Shown in pieces: positions 36,102 to 45,192 of a stretch of 64,000 nt of DNA. This stretch comes from Haloarcula argentinensis DSM 12282 (GTDB taxonomy: Archaea > Halobacteriota > Halobacteria > Halobacteriales > Haloarculaceae). Under the pieces are notes generated by a model. The model worked only from the letters and a program-made list of their open reading frames with translations. It searched no databases and was not told the origin of the DNA. Position 1 is the stretch's first letter. Each line of letters begins with the position of its first letter. A program made the translations under genes and the position numbers. The DNA lies in contig AOLX01000027.1 of NCBI GenBank assembly GCA_000336895.1, positions 62,001-126,000 of the forward strand. Reading direction: 5' to 3'.

Positions 36102-36257
36102 TTGATCCTGGAGAGGTTCACGGCCTACGGTGCGATAACTTCTCATTATGAGAGTGGTCCAAACGGTCGTACGTACTCCTGTCGCGAATGTGAGAACTCC
36201 AAGGTCGTATCTACGTCCCTAAATCATATCGGTGATGAACGCAATAATGTCAATTGA
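36102..36257 (+). CDS. Possible small ORF or gene remnant, unknown
   Basis: This is a 51-codon frame from TTG 36102 to TGA 36257 reading RFTAYGAITSHYESG then YSCRECENSKVVSTSLNHI. It has protein-like composition with a single CxxC, half of a zinc ribbon. The lower GC and incomplete motif suggest a remnant of a transferred gene, or a small protein of unknown role. It ends at the start of the lipoprotein gene. Confidence 0.3.
   Translation: MILERFTAYGAITSHYESGPNGRTYSCRECENSKVVSTSLNHIGDERNNVN
36141..36153. promoter_or_regulatory. 13-base palindrome upstream of the lipoprotein gene
   Basis: TCTCAT and ATGAGA flank one central T. The palindrome is about 107 bases before the GTG at 36260. It also lies inside the doubtful small frame, so significance is low. 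Confidence 0.25.
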
Positions 36258-36259
36258 GA

Positions 36260-37024
36260 GTGAAAATTCCCGGACGTATTCGACTTACAGTAGTCGTCGC
36301 CGTTTTCGTCGTTCTTGCGGGGTGTAGTGGGGTACCGTGGTCACCGACCGTAACACCGTCACCGACGAGCGGCGAGAACACGTCAGCACTCGCACCCGGG
36401 CTTACCGAATCGGGCGTAACTGACGCATGGGCGCTGACGAAGGCCCACCGCGACCACCTTACGAACACCACGTACACGAAGCGCTCCTATCGGTCGATTC
36501 GCGCTAATGGAACCCTTCTCCAAAACCTCTCGGCGACCATGAAACGCGGCCACGGTGGGCAGTACCTCTATGAGTTGCACATTGGGGGTACTGAACGGAA
36601 TCCGACTCGTGCAATAACCGTGTTCCGGAACGACTCAATGCTCGTCCAACGGACGGCCTACGAGAACGGAACGGTCGTGCACGTTGGCGCGGAGAAGGCA
36701 GCAACACCCGGAAAGGAACGGTATGGGGCCGTCTACTCAAAATTGGTTGCAAGTAACACGACGGTTGCGGAGACGGTTGAGCGCAACGGTACGAGGCTCT
36801 ACCGGGTGGAGTCGGTCGGTGAGCCGGACACCTCCTCAGCATATACGAACGCCTCGAACTATGAGTTCTCGGCGCTCATTAGCCCTGAGGGGTTCGTCCA
36901 TGAGTACCACGTCTCCTACGCGACAAGTCGTGATGGGCGGCCGGTGACCGTGACCGTCAGCCTCCAATTCACTGAACGGGGACAGACAACTGTCCACCCC
37001 CCGGCGTGGGCTTCGAAAGCCTAA
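36260..37024 (+). CDS. Predicted lipoprotein, unknown function
   Basis: This 254-residue secreted protein from GTG 36260 begins MKIPGRIRLTVVVAVFVVLAGCSG. LAGC is a lipobox, so the mature protein should be lipid-anchored outside the membrane. It has a Thr/Pro-rich linker (PTVTPSPTSGEN) and many N-glycosylation sequons. The body is a beta-rich haloarchaeal domain of the type seen in other surface lipoproteins. Base composition is less GC-rich than the neighbours, which may indicate transfer. Confidence 0.75.
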   Translation: MKIPGRIRLTVVVAVFVVLAGCSGVPWSPTVTPSPTSGENTSALAPGLTESGVTDAWALTKAHRDHLTNTTYTKRSYRSIRANGTLLQNLSATMKRGHGGQYLYELHIGGTERNPTRAITVFRNDSMLVQRTAYENGTVVHVGAEKAATPGKERYGAVYSKLVASNTTVAETVERNGTRLYRVESVGEPDTSSAYTNASNYEFSALISPEGFVHEYHVSYATSRDGRPVTVTVSLQFTERGQTTVHPPAWASKA

Positions 37025-37215
37025 GTGAGACGTTTCGTAGTGAATTGTGTGATCAAGAGTCTGGCTTTCAATCAGAAATTTTGCCTGTGGAGTTACCTAC
37101 TACGCGCTCGCACACGCTTGGTGATCGGACGCGGAAAACAGTCCCGCAGTTCAGTTGAGAACGGCCCAGATACGGCTTCAGGGTTATTGCTTGAGAAACG
37201 TGGGAAGCGAGCGGA
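37025..37215. other. Intergenic region, no gene seen
   Basis: About 190 relatively AT-rich bases lie between the lipoprotein gene and the tRNA. An open frame runs through it but continues antisense into the tRNA gene, so it is not credible. Confidence 0.4.
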
Positions 37216-37290
37216 TGGGTTGGGGCGGATTCGAACCGCCGACTTCCTCCGTGTGAAGGAGGTATCATAACCGAACTAGATCACCAACCC
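37216..37290 (-). tRNA. tRNA-Val (anticodon CAC)
   Basis: Read on the minus strand, the acceptor stem GGGUUGG pairs with CCAACCC, followed by discriminator A. The anticodon stem is CCUCC/GGAGG around the loop UUCACAC, giving anticodon CAC for valine GUG codons. The T arm contains GGUUCGAAUCC. The 3' CCA is not encoded, as usual in haloarchaea, and there is no intron. The gene is 75 bases long. Confidence 0.95.
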
Positions 37291-37338
37291 AGTGCACTCA
37301 ATGCTATTCGAGCGCATCCCTTAAGAATTGCTTTCCGA

Positions 37339-37608
37339 CTACGCTTCCGGCTCTTCCTTACCGCGATACGCACCGATCTTCTTGCGGGCGTCAGCGATCG
37401 CTTCCTCGGCTTCGCCCTCTGCTTTTCCCTGTAGGTCCTTCAGGTCGGCCTTGACGGCCTCCAGGCGGCTGGGTTCGGGCTCTTCTTCCTTCCCGGTGAG
37501 TTCTCGGAAGCGTTCCTCGACCGGTTCGAGTTCCTCTTTGACGCCCTTGGTGGCGGTTTCCCCGGCACGCTTCAGGTAGTACCGTGCGTCTTCGAAGTGC
37601 TTGTTCAT
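37339..37608 (-). CDS. Small helical, highly charged haloarchaeal protein (DUF7553-like)
   Basis: This 89-residue protein from ATG 37608 (MNKHFEDARYYLKRAGETATKGVKEELEP) is almost entirely predicted helix with many Lys and Glu residues and no hydrophobic segment. It resembles short haloarchaeal coiled-coil proteins annotated DUF7553; function unknown. It is divergent from the metallo-beta-lactamase gene. Confidence 0.7.
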   Translation of the reverse strand: MNKHFEDARYYLKRAGETATKGVKEELEPVEERFRELTGKEEEPEPSRLEAVKADLKDLQGKAEGEAEEAIADARKKIGAYRGKEEPEA

Positions 37609-37756
37609 ATCTGTCCCTACGCGAAGGACGAATATATCTCTTGTGCCCGGAAAACCATGAGGAACCACGGCTAACCGAGGGACGGCGAGCGGCCACGATG
37701 GTAAACGTGCCGTGCGGGTACGAACTGTTTTGCGCCACCACCTGCAACGGGGAGAT

Positions 37757-38704
37757 ATGTTCACACGGGTGTCGATCCCGACGCCGTTTCAGGTCGGGCC
37801 AGTCAATGCATACATCGCGCGGCGAACAATCGTCGATCCGGGACCTGACAGCGAGGAAGCGTGGTCGCGTCTGATCGAGGCGCTTGAAGCACGTGAACTG
37901 TCCCCAGATGATATCGAGCAGGTGCTGGTAACCCATCCGCATCCGGATCATTTCGGCATGGCGAACCGGTTCGCCGAGCGGGGAGCGCGTGTCCTCGCCA
38001 GCGAACCGGCAGCAGAGATTATGCGCGATTTCGCAGCGCAACTACACACCGAACAGTCCTATTTTGCGGATTTCTTCGAGCGGTGTGGTGTCTCACGCGA
38101 GACCGCCGAAACGGTCACACAGCTACCGGAAGCCTTCCTGCCCTACGCCCAGAGCGTCGACACCGACCGCGCGCTCGCGGCCGGTGATACCGTCACCGTC
38201 GACGACACAGAACTGACGATTGACACCGTTCAGGGCCACTCCGCGGGCGAGATAATATTCTCGTACGACTTTCAGGGCCGACGTGAAGCGGTCGTCGGCG
38301 ACAACGTGTTGGGCGACATCACACCCAATCCGTTCCTCCAGGTGCCCGACGAAAGCGGGGCGCGGCCGAAGGTGTTACCGGCATTTAACGACTCGCTCCG
38401 GTGGCTCCGTGAGCAAGGTCACGACCGCTTTCTCACCGGCCACCGCGAGCCCGTCGAATCACCGCAGGAGCGTATCGACGACATCCTCGCGGAACACGAC
38501 CAGCGCACCGCGGAGGTCGCCGACATCGTCTCCGGCGGAGCGACGACACCCAGTGACGTGATGACGGCGTTGTTCGGCGACCTGCCCGCCACGGAGTACT
38601 TTGCTGGGATGAGCGAGGCTGTCGGCCACTTGGACGTACTCGAAGTCACCGACCGCGTCGAGAAGCGCGAGAGCGGCGGCGTGTTCGTCTACGAGTCGGC
38701 GTAA
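37757..38704 (+). CDS. Metallo-beta-lactamase-fold hydrolase
   Basis: This 315-residue enzyme has the metal motif THPHPDHFG (His60, His62, Asp64, His65). A further ligand is visible in VQGHSAGE, and GDNVLGDITPNPFL and TGHREPV follow. Together these form the dinuclear zinc site of the glyoxalase II-like/MBL fold. The substrate is unknown; thioesters or glyoxalase-like compounds are possible. The start is ATG 37757 (MFTRVSIPTPFQVGPVNAYI), where the domain begins. Confidence 0.88.
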   Translation: MFTRVSIPTPFQVGPVNAYIARRTIVDPGPDSEEAWSRLIEALEARELSPDDIEQVLVTHPHPDHFGMANRFAERGARVLASEPAAEIMRDFAAQLHTEQSYFADFFERCGVSRETAETVTQLPEAFLPYAQSVDTDRALAAGDTVTVDDTELTIDTVQGHSAGEIIFSYDFQGRREAVVGDNVLGDITPNPFLQVPDESGARPKVLPAFNDSLRWLREQGHDRFLTGHREPVESPQERIDDILAEHDQRTAEVADIVSGGATTPSDVMTALFGDLPATEYFAGMSEAVGHLDVLEVTDRVEKRESGGVFVYESA

Positions 38705-38753
38705 ACCTCGCTACTTGAAGAGCGTGTGAGACAGAAAATAGCTAGGCGTCAGA

Positions 38754-40304
38754 CTACAGCAACTGCGCGGCCTGGAACGCGATTTCGGAGACGCGGTTGA
38801 AGCCGGGCAGCAGGAGCACCGTCACGAGGGCTGCGCCCACCACAGCGGTGTACAGCCCCATCGGATACGACTCGATGGTTCGGCTGCCAGTCGGTTCTTC
38901 GATCCACATCGCCTTGACGACGCGGGAGTAATAGAACAGGCTGAGCGCGCTGTTGATGATGAGCGCGGCGGCCAGCGACCACGCGCTGACGTTGAGCGTC
39001 GCCTGGAACAGGTAGAACTTCGAGAAGAACCCACCGCCGATCGGCAGGCCGGCGAGGCTGAACAGGAACACCGTCATCGCCGCGCAGGCGACCGGCGCTT
39101 CCCTGCCGAGGCCGTTGTAGTCCTCGAAGCGGCGGCCGACGCCCCAGTACTCGGCCAGCGCAATGAACAGGAACGCGCCCGTGTTCATGAAGCCGTAGAC
39201 GAGCAGGTGGGACATCCCCGCACTCATGCTGAGGCTCAGGCCCTCACCGGAGCCAGACACGGCGGCGAGTCCGATGAGGACGTAGCCGGCATGGCCGACG
39301 CTAGAGTAGGCCAGCATCCGCTTGACCGTCTCCTGGGTCGCGGCGGCGAAGTTCCCGATGAACATCGTTGCGATGGCGAGGATCTGGAACGCCATCACCC
39401 AGTTGATCGCCCCGCCAGCGGCGAGTAGGTCACCGATTGGGAAGGCGACGGCGAACGCGCGGAACGCCAGCACAAAGCCGGCGGCCTTCGACGCCGAGGA
39501 GAGGAACGCCGAGATCGGTGCCGGTGCGCCCTCGTACGCCTCGGGTGCCCAGAAGTGGAACGGCACGGAGGCGGTCTTGAACGCGACGCCGCCGATGATC
39601 ATCAGGATACCGACGCCGAGGATAGCCATCGGGACGGCAGGGTCACCGGCCTGGGCCTGAACCGACCCGTCGACGATGGTCTGGACCGTGCCACTGGAGA
39701 TGGCCGTCGCGACGCCGTCGAATCGAAGCACGCCCGTCGCAGCGTACACGAGCGAGATACCGTAGGCCAGCACCGCTGAGGACACCGCACCGATGAGGAA
39801 GTACTTCAATCCCGCCTCGACGCTGCCCTTGTTCTCCTTGAGGAAGGCAACGAGCGCGTAGGACGGTAGGGATACCAGTTCGAGTGCGACGAAGGCCGTC
39901 GCCAGGCTGTTGGCCGCGCTCAGAAGGCTCATCCCGGTTGCGGACAGCAGGACCAGCACGAAGAACTCGGCTTGGTAGCTGTGTTCGGCGACGTAGTCGT
40001 AGCTCGCGAGCACGACCAGCGTCGTGACGCTGCCGACGATGGCCATGAAGAACAGGGCCATCTGATCGACGACGAGCTGGTTGTTGAACAGCGCGACGCC
40101 AGTGCTATCCGCCATTCCGGTGCCGGCGGTGATAAACCAGCCGGCGAACCCGAAGGAAAGCAGGGAGCCGAGCACCGAGATACCGGCCAGCAGCCCCGTG
40201 TTCGTCGTGTCCGGGTCGACCGAGTCCGCCAGCAGCAACACCAGGGAGGCGAGGGCCAGCGAGAGTGCCGGGGCAAGCGCCATCCAGTCAGGGAGTGCGA
40301 CCAT
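38754..40304 (-). CDS. nuoN: NADH-quinone oxidoreductase-like subunit N
   Basis: This 516-residue antiporter-like membrane subunit of complex I has about 14 hydrophobic helices, with the functional motifs PFHFWAPEAYEGAPAPISAFLSSASKAAGF and KRMLAYSSVGHAGY containing the conserved proton-path lysines. It is the last gene of the nuo operon; its start is directly next to the nuoM stop. Translation therefore probably depends on that of nuoM. Confidence 0.95.
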   Translation of the reverse strand: MVALPDWMALAPALSLALASLVLLLADSVDPDTTNTGLLAGISVLGSLLSFGFAGWFITAGTGMADSTGVALFNNQLVVDQMALFFMAIVGSVTTLVVLASYDYVAEHSYQAEFFVLVLLSATGMSLLSAANSLATAFVALELVSLPSYALVAFLKENKGSVEAGLKYFLIGAVSSAVLAYGISLVYAATGVLRFDGVATAISSGTVQTIVDGSVQAQAGDPAVPMAILGVGILMIIGGVAFKTASVPFHFWAPEAYEGAPAPISAFLSSASKAAGFVLAFRAFAVAFPIGDLLAAGGAINWVMAFQILAIATMFIGNFAAATQETVKRMLAYSSVGHAGYVLIGLAAVSGSGEGLSLSMSAGMSHLLVYGFMNTGAFLFIALAEYWGVGRRFEDYNGLGREAPVACAAMTVFLFSLAGLPIGGGFFSKFYLFQATLNVSAWSLAAALIINSALSLFYYSRVVKAMWIEEPTGSRTIESYPMGLYTAVVGAALVTVLLLPGFNRVSEIAFQAAQLL

Positions 40305-41840
40305 CTATGCACCACCTCCGATCTCGAGAACCGGTGAAATCGAGTCCTGTATCATGGCAAAGGAGAGGTCCGGTGCGACACCGAGTGCGATGACCAGCAG
40401 GAGCAACACGGCCAGCGGCGCGACATCGTGGAACGCGGCCGGGCTGACCTCGTAGTCCGTCTCCAGATTGAAGCCACCGAACAGCGTGCGCTGCATGGCC
40501 CACAGCAGATAGCCGGCGACAATGACGATGCCGAACATCGCCAGCGAGGTCAGTACCGGTGCAGCCCCACCGAGCGTCGGCGCGTTGAACGAACCCTGGA
40601 AGATAAAGTACTCCCCGGCGAAGCCGGCCATCAGCGGCAGGCCCATGTAGCCGAAGGCGGCGGCGACGAAGATGCCGACCGTCCAAGGCATCCGGTCCGC
40701 GAGGCCGGACATATCGCCGACCATGCGCGTGTGTGTCGTGTTGTAGATGACACCGACAGCCATGAACATCAGCCCCGAAATGAGGCCGTGGGCGATCATC
40801 TGGAAGGTCGCCCCGCCCATGCCGTAGGGCGTGAACGCGACCAGACCCAGGATGACATAGCCCATCGAGGAAATCGACGAGTAGGCGACGATGCGTTTGA
40901 GGTCGCGCTGTGCCAGCGCGAGCATCGCGCCGTAGATGACGCTGACAACGCCGATAATCGCCAGCGGAACCGCGAGCTGACGTGCCGTGTCAGCGAGCAT
41001 CGTGAAGTTGAACCGCAGCAGTGCGTAGGTCCCCATCTTCAGGAGGACGCCGGCCAGCATGACCGACACCGGCGTCGGGGCCTCAACGTGAGCGTCTGGC
41101 AGCCACGTGTGCAGCGGGAAGACGGGCACCTTCACCGCGAACCCGAAGAACATCAGGATGAAGGAGATGGTCATCAGGTTGACGCCGGCGATGGTCGGCA
41201 GCCCGCTCGCGGTGCGGAACGCCTCGGCCATCGCAGGCAGGGACAGCGACGTGAGGTCGGTGCTGAACACGAGCGCGAACAGGCCCGCGAACATGATTAG
41301 CGACGCCACGTTCGTGTATACGAAGAACTTGATTGCGGCGTACTTCCGACGCGGGCCACCCCAGACACCGATGAGCAGGTACATCGGGATAAGGACGCCC
41401 TCCCAGAAGACGAACCAGAGGAAGAAATCCAGCGCGGAGAACACGCCGATGAGGCTCACTTCCATGAACAGCATCAGCCCGTAGAACTGGGACTGTCGCT
41501 CGTCGATGGGCGTCCACGCCGAGACGATGGCGAGTGTCGTCAGCACCGTCGTCAGCGCGAGCAGCGGCATACTGATGCCGTCAAGGCCGACGTAGTACGA
41601 CACTTCCAGTTCACCCAGCGTGATCCACGGGATCTGCTGGCCGAACGCGATGTCGGCGGGTGACAGCAGGGCGTTGCCCGTGCCGCCGTACTGCGTGAGG
41701 TACACCCAGTACATGTAGATGCTACCGAGCGCCGGAACCGCACTGACGGCCGCGGCGAGCTTTCCGGCGTACCGGTCAGGCGAGAGGAACACGAGCCCGG
41801 TTCCCAGCAGGGTCACGAGCAGGAGCGCAGCGACCCACAT
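40305..41840 (-). CDS. nuoM: NADH-quinone oxidoreductase-like subunit M
   Basis: This 511-residue antiporter-like membrane subunit shows PVFPLHTWLPDAHVEAPTPVSVMLAGVLLKMG and KRIVAYSSISSMGYVILG, diagnostic of NuoM and carrying the conserved Lys and Glu residues of the proton channel. It is tightly packed between nuoL and nuoN, its ATG immediately preceding (on the minus strand) the end of nuoL. Confidence 0.95.
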   Translation of the reverse strand: MWVAALLLVTLLGTGLVFLSPDRYAGKLAAAVSAVPALGSIYMYWVYLTQYGGTGNALLSPADIAFGQQIPWITLGELEVSYYVGLDGISMPLLALTTVLTTLAIVSAWTPIDERQSQFYGLMLFMEVSLIGVFSALDFFLWFVFWEGVLIPMYLLIGVWGGPRRKYAAIKFFVYTNVASLIMFAGLFALVFSTDLTSLSLPAMAEAFRTASGLPTIAGVNLMTISFILMFFGFAVKVPVFPLHTWLPDAHVEAPTPVSVMLAGVLLKMGTYALLRFNFTMLADTARQLAVPLAIIGVVSVIYGAMLALAQRDLKRIVAYSSISSMGYVILGLVAFTPYGMGGATFQMIAHGLISGLMFMAVGVIYNTTHTRMVGDMSGLADRMPWTVGIFVAAAFGYMGLPLMAGFAGEYFIFQGSFNAPTLGGAAPVLTSLAMFGIVIVAGYLLWAMQRTLFGGFNLETDYEVSPAAFHDVAPLAVLLLLVIALGVAPDLSFAMIQDSISPVLEIGGGA

Positions 41841-43937
41841 CTAGAACCACCCTCCCATGATGCCGAAGGCAGCAAGCAAGAGCACGAGTCCAAGCGTCAG
41901 CAGCGTCGCGTAGTTGCTGACGACGCCGGACTGGATGCGTCGGATGCGGCTGCCGCCGAACAGGCTGACGCTGGAGATGCCGTTGACGACGCCGTCGACG
42001 ACACCCTGGTCGAACTTGTTCATCACTCGGGCGAGCGGGTAGGTGACACCCGTCGCGAGCCACACCTGATATTCGTCCTGATAGTAGTTGTGCATGAGTA
42101 GCGTCTTCAGACCGCCAAGCTTGTCGGTATGCTCGACCGGGTCGGCACCGGCATAGAGGCTCCGCGCGACGAGCACGCCGGCGAGTGCCAGCCCGAGTGA
42201 GACAGCTGCCGAGGCCAGTAGCGTCGTGATCTCACCGCCCAGCGGGTATGCCGGGTCAACGTGGGGCACTTCGTGCAGCAGTTCCTCGTAGTGGTGCAGA
42301 TCCGTCGAGAGGAGTTCGGGCCAGCCGCCCTCCTCCGGTCCACTTAGCCACGTGTGGAGGAAGTCAATGTGCGCGCCGGTGAGCTTCGCGACCGGAGCCA
42401 TGTTGATGAATCCGATAGTCGTCGCAAGGATGCCAAGCACCGTCAGCGGCCCCTTGACGTTCCAGCGGACGGGCTCGGGGTCACGAGCGGTGTCCGAGCG
42501 CGCGTCGCCGTGGAAGGTCAGGTACACCATCCGGAAGGTGTAAAAGCCGGTGAAGAACACGGCCAGCAGCCCCATGGCGTACGCGGCCAGATAGACCGTC
42601 CCGAGGCCGCCCTCAGTACCGAAGCCGTGGATGAGTGCTTCGTACAGCACCTCGTCCTTGGACCAGAAGCCGGCGAAGGGGACGATGCCAGCCAGTGCGA
42701 GCGAGCCGGCGAGGAACGTCCAGTAGGTCACTGGCATCCGGTCTTTCAGACCGCCCATGTCCCACATGTTCTCGTTGTGATGCATGGCGATAATGACCGA
42801 CCCTGCGCCGAGGAAAAGTAGCGCCTTGAACACAGCGTGGGTCGTCAGGTGGAAGACCGCGGCCACGTAGCCACCCGATCCCAGCGCGAGCATCATGTAT
42901 CCGTACTGGGAGATAGTGGAGTACGCGAGCACTTGCTTGATTTCCTGTTTGACCAGGCCCATCGTTGCCGCAAACAGTGCGGTGAAGCCGCCGATAAGAG
43001 CGATGACGGCCAGTGCCGTCGGCGAGAGGGCGTAGAAGCCGTACATACGCGCGACGAGGTACACACCGGCTGCGACCATCGTCGCCGCGTGAATCAGCGC
43101 TGAGACCGGCGTCGGACCTTCCATCGCGTCGGGCAGCCACGTGTGCAGCGGGAACTGCGCGGACTTGCCGACAACGCCGCCAAGCACGAGGAGGCCGAGC
43201 ACGGTGAACCAGGCCTGTGGGCCCATGCCGACCGTCTCCAGCATTGCGATGCCCTCAACCTCGCCGTCGACGATAGCGTGTTCGGCCAGCATCGGGAAGC
43301 TCTCGGCGACTACTTCGCCACCCTGCGTGATCGGGGCGAACAGGCCGGTCCCGAAGGTAGCGAAGATGCCGACGACGCCGATGAGGAAGAAGTAGTCACC
43401 GAAGCGGGTGACGAGGAACGCCTTCTTCGCGGCACTCGGCGGGCCATCCTGACGGAACCAGAAGCCGATGAGCAGGTACGAACACAGGCCCACCAGCTCG
43501 AAGAACATGAACGCCATCAGGAGGTTGTTGGCGACGACGAACCCGAGCATGCTCGCCGTGAACAGGCCGAGCCCACCGTAGTAGCGCGGGAGGCCAGTCT
43601 CGCCCTCGTCGTTCATGTACCCGAGCGAGAAGATGTGGACGAGGAACGAGATGAGACAGACGATAAGCAGCATGAGTGCCGAAAGCGGGTCCAGCAGGAG
43701 TCCGAAGTTGAGCTGGAGCGTTTCGACGCTCGTGGTCCACTGGTACAGTATTTCGTTGTGGACCGCACCGCCGGCCACCGTCAGCGCGACCCAGATCGAC
43801 AGCAGAAGCGATCCGCCCGTCGCGGTGATCCCAGCGAGCGCGCCACCTTTTGGCATGCGATCGCCGGCAAACAGCGCAACGAGGAACGATACGAACGGCA
43901 GCAGGACAATCGCCGGAGCGTATGTGAATGCAGCCAT
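41841..43937 (-). CDS. nuoL: NADH-quinone oxidoreductase-like subunit L
   Basis: This 698-residue subunit is the largest antiporter-like one, with HTWLPDAMEGPTPVSALIHAATMVAAGVYL as its signature and the C-terminal extension that forms the long lateral helix. The conserved KQVLAYSTISQYGYM is also present. It sits three bases after nuoK in the operon. Confidence 0.95.
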   Translation of the reverse strand: MAAFTYAPAIVLLPFVSFLVALFAGDRMPKGGALAGITATGGSLLLSIWVALTVAGGAVHNEILYQWTTSVETLQLNFGLLLDPLSALMLLIVCLISFLVHIFSLGYMNDEGETGLPRYYGGLGLFTASMLGFVVANNLLMAFMFFELVGLCSYLLIGFWFRQDGPPSAAKKAFLVTRFGDYFFLIGVVGIFATFGTGLFAPITQGGEVVAESFPMLAEHAIVDGEVEGIAMLETVGMGPQAWFTVLGLLVLGGVVGKSAQFPLHTWLPDAMEGPTPVSALIHAATMVAAGVYLVARMYGFYALSPTALAVIALIGGFTALFAATMGLVKQEIKQVLAYSTISQYGYMMLALGSGGYVAAVFHLTTHAVFKALLFLGAGSVIIAMHHNENMWDMGGLKDRMPVTYWTFLAGSLALAGIVPFAGFWSKDEVLYEALIHGFGTEGGLGTVYLAAYAMGLLAVFFTGFYTFRMVYLTFHGDARSDTARDPEPVRWNVKGPLTVLGILATTIGFINMAPVAKLTGAHIDFLHTWLSGPEEGGWPELLSTDLHHYEELLHEVPHVDPAYPLGGEITTLLASAAVSLGLALAGVLVARSLYAGADPVEHTDKLGGLKTLLMHNYYQDEYQVWLATGVTYPLARVMNKFDQGVVDGVVNGISSVSLFGGSRIRRIQSGVVSNYATLLTLGLVLLLAAFGIMGGWF

Positions 43938-43940
43938 CTG

Positions 43941-44243
43941 TTACCACCTCATCGTCGTCGCCTTCGTCACGTCCACGTCTGTGAAGTTGCGGTACAGGAC
44001 CAGGACGATACCGATCCCGATGGCGACCTCTGCGGCAGCGAGTGCCATCGTGAACAGGCTGAACACCTGGCCGGTGAGGTTCCCGTGTTGCAGCGAGAAC
44101 GCGACGAGGTTGATGTTCGCAGCGTTCAACATCAGTTCGACGGACATCAGGAAGATGAGCGCGTTCCGCCGGGTAAGGATACCGAACAGGCCGATACAGA
44201 ATATGGCCGCCGACAGGAGGAGATACGTCTCAGCCGGAATCAC
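43941..44243 (-). CDS. nuoK: NADH-quinone oxidoreductase-like subunit K
   Basis: This 100-residue, three-helix subunit has the pattern RRNALIFLMSVELMLNAANINLVAF with the conserved membrane Glu, and ALAAAEVAIGIGIVLVLYR with the second. It overlaps nuoJ2 by four bases. Confidence 0.95.
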   Translation of the reverse strand: MIPAETYLLLSAAIFCIGLFGILTRRNALIFLMSVELMLNAANINLVAFSLQHGNLTGQVFSLFTMALAAAEVAIGIGIVLVLYRNFTDVDVTKATTMRW

Positions 44244-44638
44244 GAGTCGTCACCTCCCGGACCACCGTCAGCGGCAACGGCCATGTCGTCGTCGTCCGTG
44301 GTTTCGACACCGAGCGTTACCGATTCGCCAGCGACTTCGCGTCGGGCGAGCATGACGGCCCCGACGAGAGCGGCCACCAGCACGATGTCGATCACTTCGA
44401 AGGCGACGAGGAACCCTTCAGCTGGAACGGCCGTCTCACTCTCGCCCATAATCGCGCCCGGGGCGATATCGAACATCGCCGCACCGAGGCTCTTGGTTAT
44501 CGCCGCTCCCTCGCCGAAGCCCGCTGGCGCGGGAAACGAGACGCCCATGAACACTGCACCGAGAACGACGAACAGGGCGATTGCGGCCAGTCCAGCGACG
44601 AAACTCCCCTCCGTCTGTAGTTCGGGTTTTGTGGTCAT
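44240..44638 (-). CDS. nuoJ2: NADH-quinone oxidoreductase-like subunit J, C-terminal part
   Basis: This 132-residue protein corresponds to the second half of bacterial NuoJ: a hydrophobic segment (AGLAAIALFVVLGAVFMGV), then FEVIDIVLVAALVGAVMLARRE, which matches the last helix. The C terminus is acidic. In haloarchaea NuoJ is encoded by two genes; this one overlaps both nuoJ1 and nuoK by four bases. Confidence 0.85.
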   Translation of the reverse strand: MTTKPELQTEGSFVAGLAAIALFVVLGAVFMGVSFPAPAGFGEGAAITKSLGAAMFDIAPGAIMGESETAVPAEGFLVAFEVIDIVLVAALVGAVMLARREVAGESVTLGVETTDDDDMAVAADGGPGGDDS

Positions 44639-44904
44639 GGTGTCACCTCGATCACCGACTCGTCCTCGCGGGTCAGCATCACCGCGAAGGTGATGAGAAC
44701 GAGGACGCCGCCGACGTACACCAGGATCTGCATCGTTGCGACGAACGCCGCCTGGTTCATTACGTAGAACACTGCGACGCTGACGAGTGACACGCCCAGT
44801 AACAGCGCCGAGTGCCAGACGTCCCGGACTAACACGACGCCCGCAGCGCTGCCCACTGTTACCATAGCGAACAGCGCGAACGCAATTGACTCTGCCAGTG
44901 CCAT
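44635..44904 (-). CDS. nuoJ1: NADH-quinone oxidoreductase-like subunit J, N-terminal part
   Basis: This 89-residue protein from ATG 44904 corresponds to the first half of NuoJ, with VRDVWHSALLLGVSLVSVAVFYVMNQAAFVATMQILVYVGGVLVLITFAVML. The tract containing ATMQILVYVGG is the pi-bulge helix that couples quinone reduction to pumping. The longer frame to 45081 lacks coding character. It overlaps nuoJ2 by four bases. Confidence 0.9.
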   Translation of the reverse strand: MALAESIAFALFAMVTVGSAAGVVLVRDVWHSALLLGVSLVSVAVFYVMNQAAFVATMQILVYVGGVLVLITFAVMLTREDESVIEVTP

Positions 44905-45192
44905 CTTACTTGGAGACTCTTTGCGGCGTCCCTTTGAAGATTCCTCTTTCGTCTCGCCAGTAGAGCCACTGTTTGCCGGTATGGCCCCCAGATTTCGGGG
45001 CACTTCCGTCCTGCTGGCGAAAATGTGCCACTCCAGCACCGTTTTTGACGCCACAAACGTCGTTCCACCTCGGATCAACACCGGAAAACTTGCCTGAGCG
45101 GTTGCGGCCGTTCTGGAAAGCCCGCGCTAATCAGAACAGGGCAGTCGCTCCGGGGGTAGTAAGCGAAACCCGCTGAAAGTCCGTCGAAGGAG
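44905..45192. other. Unusual 288-base gap inside the nuo operon
   Basis: The otherwise tightly packed operon opens here between nuoI and nuoJ1. I find no convincing gene. The region could hold an internal promoter for nuoJKLMN or an mRNA processing site; a T-rich CCGTTTTTGACG lies near 45035. Confidence 0.5.

Noticed and set aside
36094-36114. Short match to the 5' end of haloarchaeal 16S rRNA (GGTTGATCCTG)
   Set aside because: Only about eleven bases agree and the flanks do not continue as rRNA, so it is most likely chance.
37025-37270. 81-codon open frame over the tRNA-Val gene
   Set aside because: It runs antisense into a perfect tRNA, has non-acidic composition and lacks any family resemblance.
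43143-44693. Long plus-strand open frame opposite nuoL, nuoK and nuoJ2
   Set aside because: The minus-strand nuo genes are unmistakable; the plus-strand translation is a low-complexity antisense product.
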